Below, piece after piece: positions 15,235 to 15,892 of a stretch of DNA of 15,892 bases. A model generated the notes under the pieces. That model made no database searches and was not told where the DNA came from. It saw only the letters and a program-made list of their open reading frames with translations. The first letter of the stretch is position 1. Each line of letters opens with the position of its first letter. The stretch covers positions 1 to 15,892 of the forward strand of contig QWPU01000033.1 of NCBI GenBank assembly GCA_003671065.1. Direction: 5' to 3'. This DNA is from Planctomycetota bacterium (GTDB lineage Bacteria > Planctomycetota > Phycisphaerae > Phycisphaerales > SM1A02). Made by a program: the position numbers and the translations under genes.

Positions 15235-15885
15235 GTGAAAGAAGTTCAAGACCACTGGTTTCGTCTCGCCAAAGAAGAGGGCTATCGCTCTCGTGCGGCG
15301 TACAAGCTCATCGACATCGATGATCGCAAACGGCTGCTCCGCCGAGGTTTTCGCGTGCTGGATGCAGGCGCCGCGCCTGGAAGTTGGTCGCAAGTTGCCG
15401 CAAAGCGCGTGGGCGATCGCGGCCAAGTCATCGCAGTCGATCTCAAGGAAATCAACGGCGGGGGATATCCGCCGAATGTGCAATTGATCCGCGCAGATCT
15501 GCGCGATTTAGAACTGCGCGACATGGGCGATCGTCCGTTTGATGTCGTACTCAGCGACATGGCGCCCGACACAACGGGTGACCCAATGGGCGACGGCTTC
15601 CGCTCCGCGCGACTCTGCCACGAACTGCTTGACCGCTGCTGCGACTGGCTGCGCCCTGGCGGACACCTCGCGATGAAGGTCTTCGAAGGTGGCGAGTATC
15701 CCGAGCTACTCAAGCGCGCGAGCCGAATGTTCGGCGAAGCGAAGGGCTACAAGCCGCGAGCGTCGCGCGCCGAGAGCGTGGAGATGTTCATCGTCTGCCT
15801 TGATTTTCGCGGTATCGACGGACGCACGCCAACGCTCGACGACGCAACGCTGCCAACGCGCAAGCCAAGCAAGGGTTGGACGTAA
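15235..15885 (+). CDS. rlmE: 23S rRNA (uridine-2'-O)-methyltransferase RlmE (FtsJ/RrmJ)
   Basis: RlmE methylates the 2'-OH of U2552 in the A loop of 23S rRNA late in 50S assembly, using S-adenosylmethionine. The 216-residue length matches the family. The N terminus HWFRLAKEEGYRSRAAYKL is highly characteristic. SAM-binding motif I is VLDAGAAPGSWSQVA (41-55; usually VLDLGAAPG). The K-D-K-E catalytic tetrad is complete: Lys24 (AAYKL), Asp108 (VLSDMAPDTTG), Lys148 (LAMKVFEG) and Glu183 (ASRAESVEMF). The spacing after Lys24 equals that in E. coli RlmE. The start is GTG at 15235; no ATG, GTG or TTG lies in frame in the bases just upstream. The stop is seven bases from the right edge, so nothing can be said about downstream genes. 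Confidence 0.95.
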   Translation: MKEVQDHWFRLAKEEGYRSRAAYKLIDIDDRKRLLRRGFRVLDAGAAPGSWSQVAAKRVGDRGQVIAVDLKEINGGGYPPNVQLIRADLRDLELRDMGDRPFDVVLSDMAPDTTGDPMGDGFRSARLCHELLDRCCDWLRPGGHLAMKVFEGGEYPELLKRASRMFGEAKGYKPRASRAESVEMFIVCLDFRGIDGRTPTLDDATLPTRKPSKGWT

Positions 15886-15892
15886 GCGAGAG

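Overview
The window is about 15.9 kb of dense bacterial chromosome, moderately GC-rich and full of GCGC-type words. It holds nine confident protein genes, one of them cut by the left edge, plus one doubtful small ORF. I see no rRNA, tRNA, CRISPR array, insertion sequence or phage gene. The gene types fit a Gram-negative-like bacterium, and I lean towards Planctomycetota (Phycisphaerae-like). The reasons are a long PurL with an N-terminal extension typical of PurS-PurL fusions and a separate PurQ; an oxidoreductase of the lipid-A-associated GnnA type; several exported proteins and lipoproteins; and a large helical repeat protein of unknown family. The assignment is inference from gene content, not a search result.

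Left block (1-5493, + strand): purL (partial), purQ, a Gfo/Idh/MocA dehydrogenase and nfo (endonuclease IV) form one tightly coupled operon. All three junctions overlap (ATGA, ATGA, TAATG), and each internal gene has a Shine-Dalgarno sequence. PurL and PurQ together catalyse the FGAR to FGAM step of purine synthesis. The other two genes act in sugar-nucleotide oxidation (probably) and base excision repair.

Middle block (5494-10134): a TPR lipoprotein, a 330-base spacer with a possible 55-codon ORF, and queF (queuosine pathway) are on the + strand. A large secreted helical protein of 881 residues converges on queF. A 23-bp tandem duplication covers the queF stop codon.

Right block (10135-15892): a 259-base divergent intergenic region carries several short inverted and direct repeats. 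It precedes a full-length transketolase homologue in which most of the thiamine-diphosphate and catalytic motifs are replaced, the most unusual item in the window. A secreted esterase-D-like hydrolase converges on it with only four bases between stop codons. Divergent from the hydrolase is a DUF4097-like lipoprotein, followed by rlmE (23S rRNA 2'-O-methyltransferase). queF and rlmE lack Shine-Dalgarno sequences and have -10-like hexamers 6-7 bases before the start codon, suggesting leaderless transcripts.
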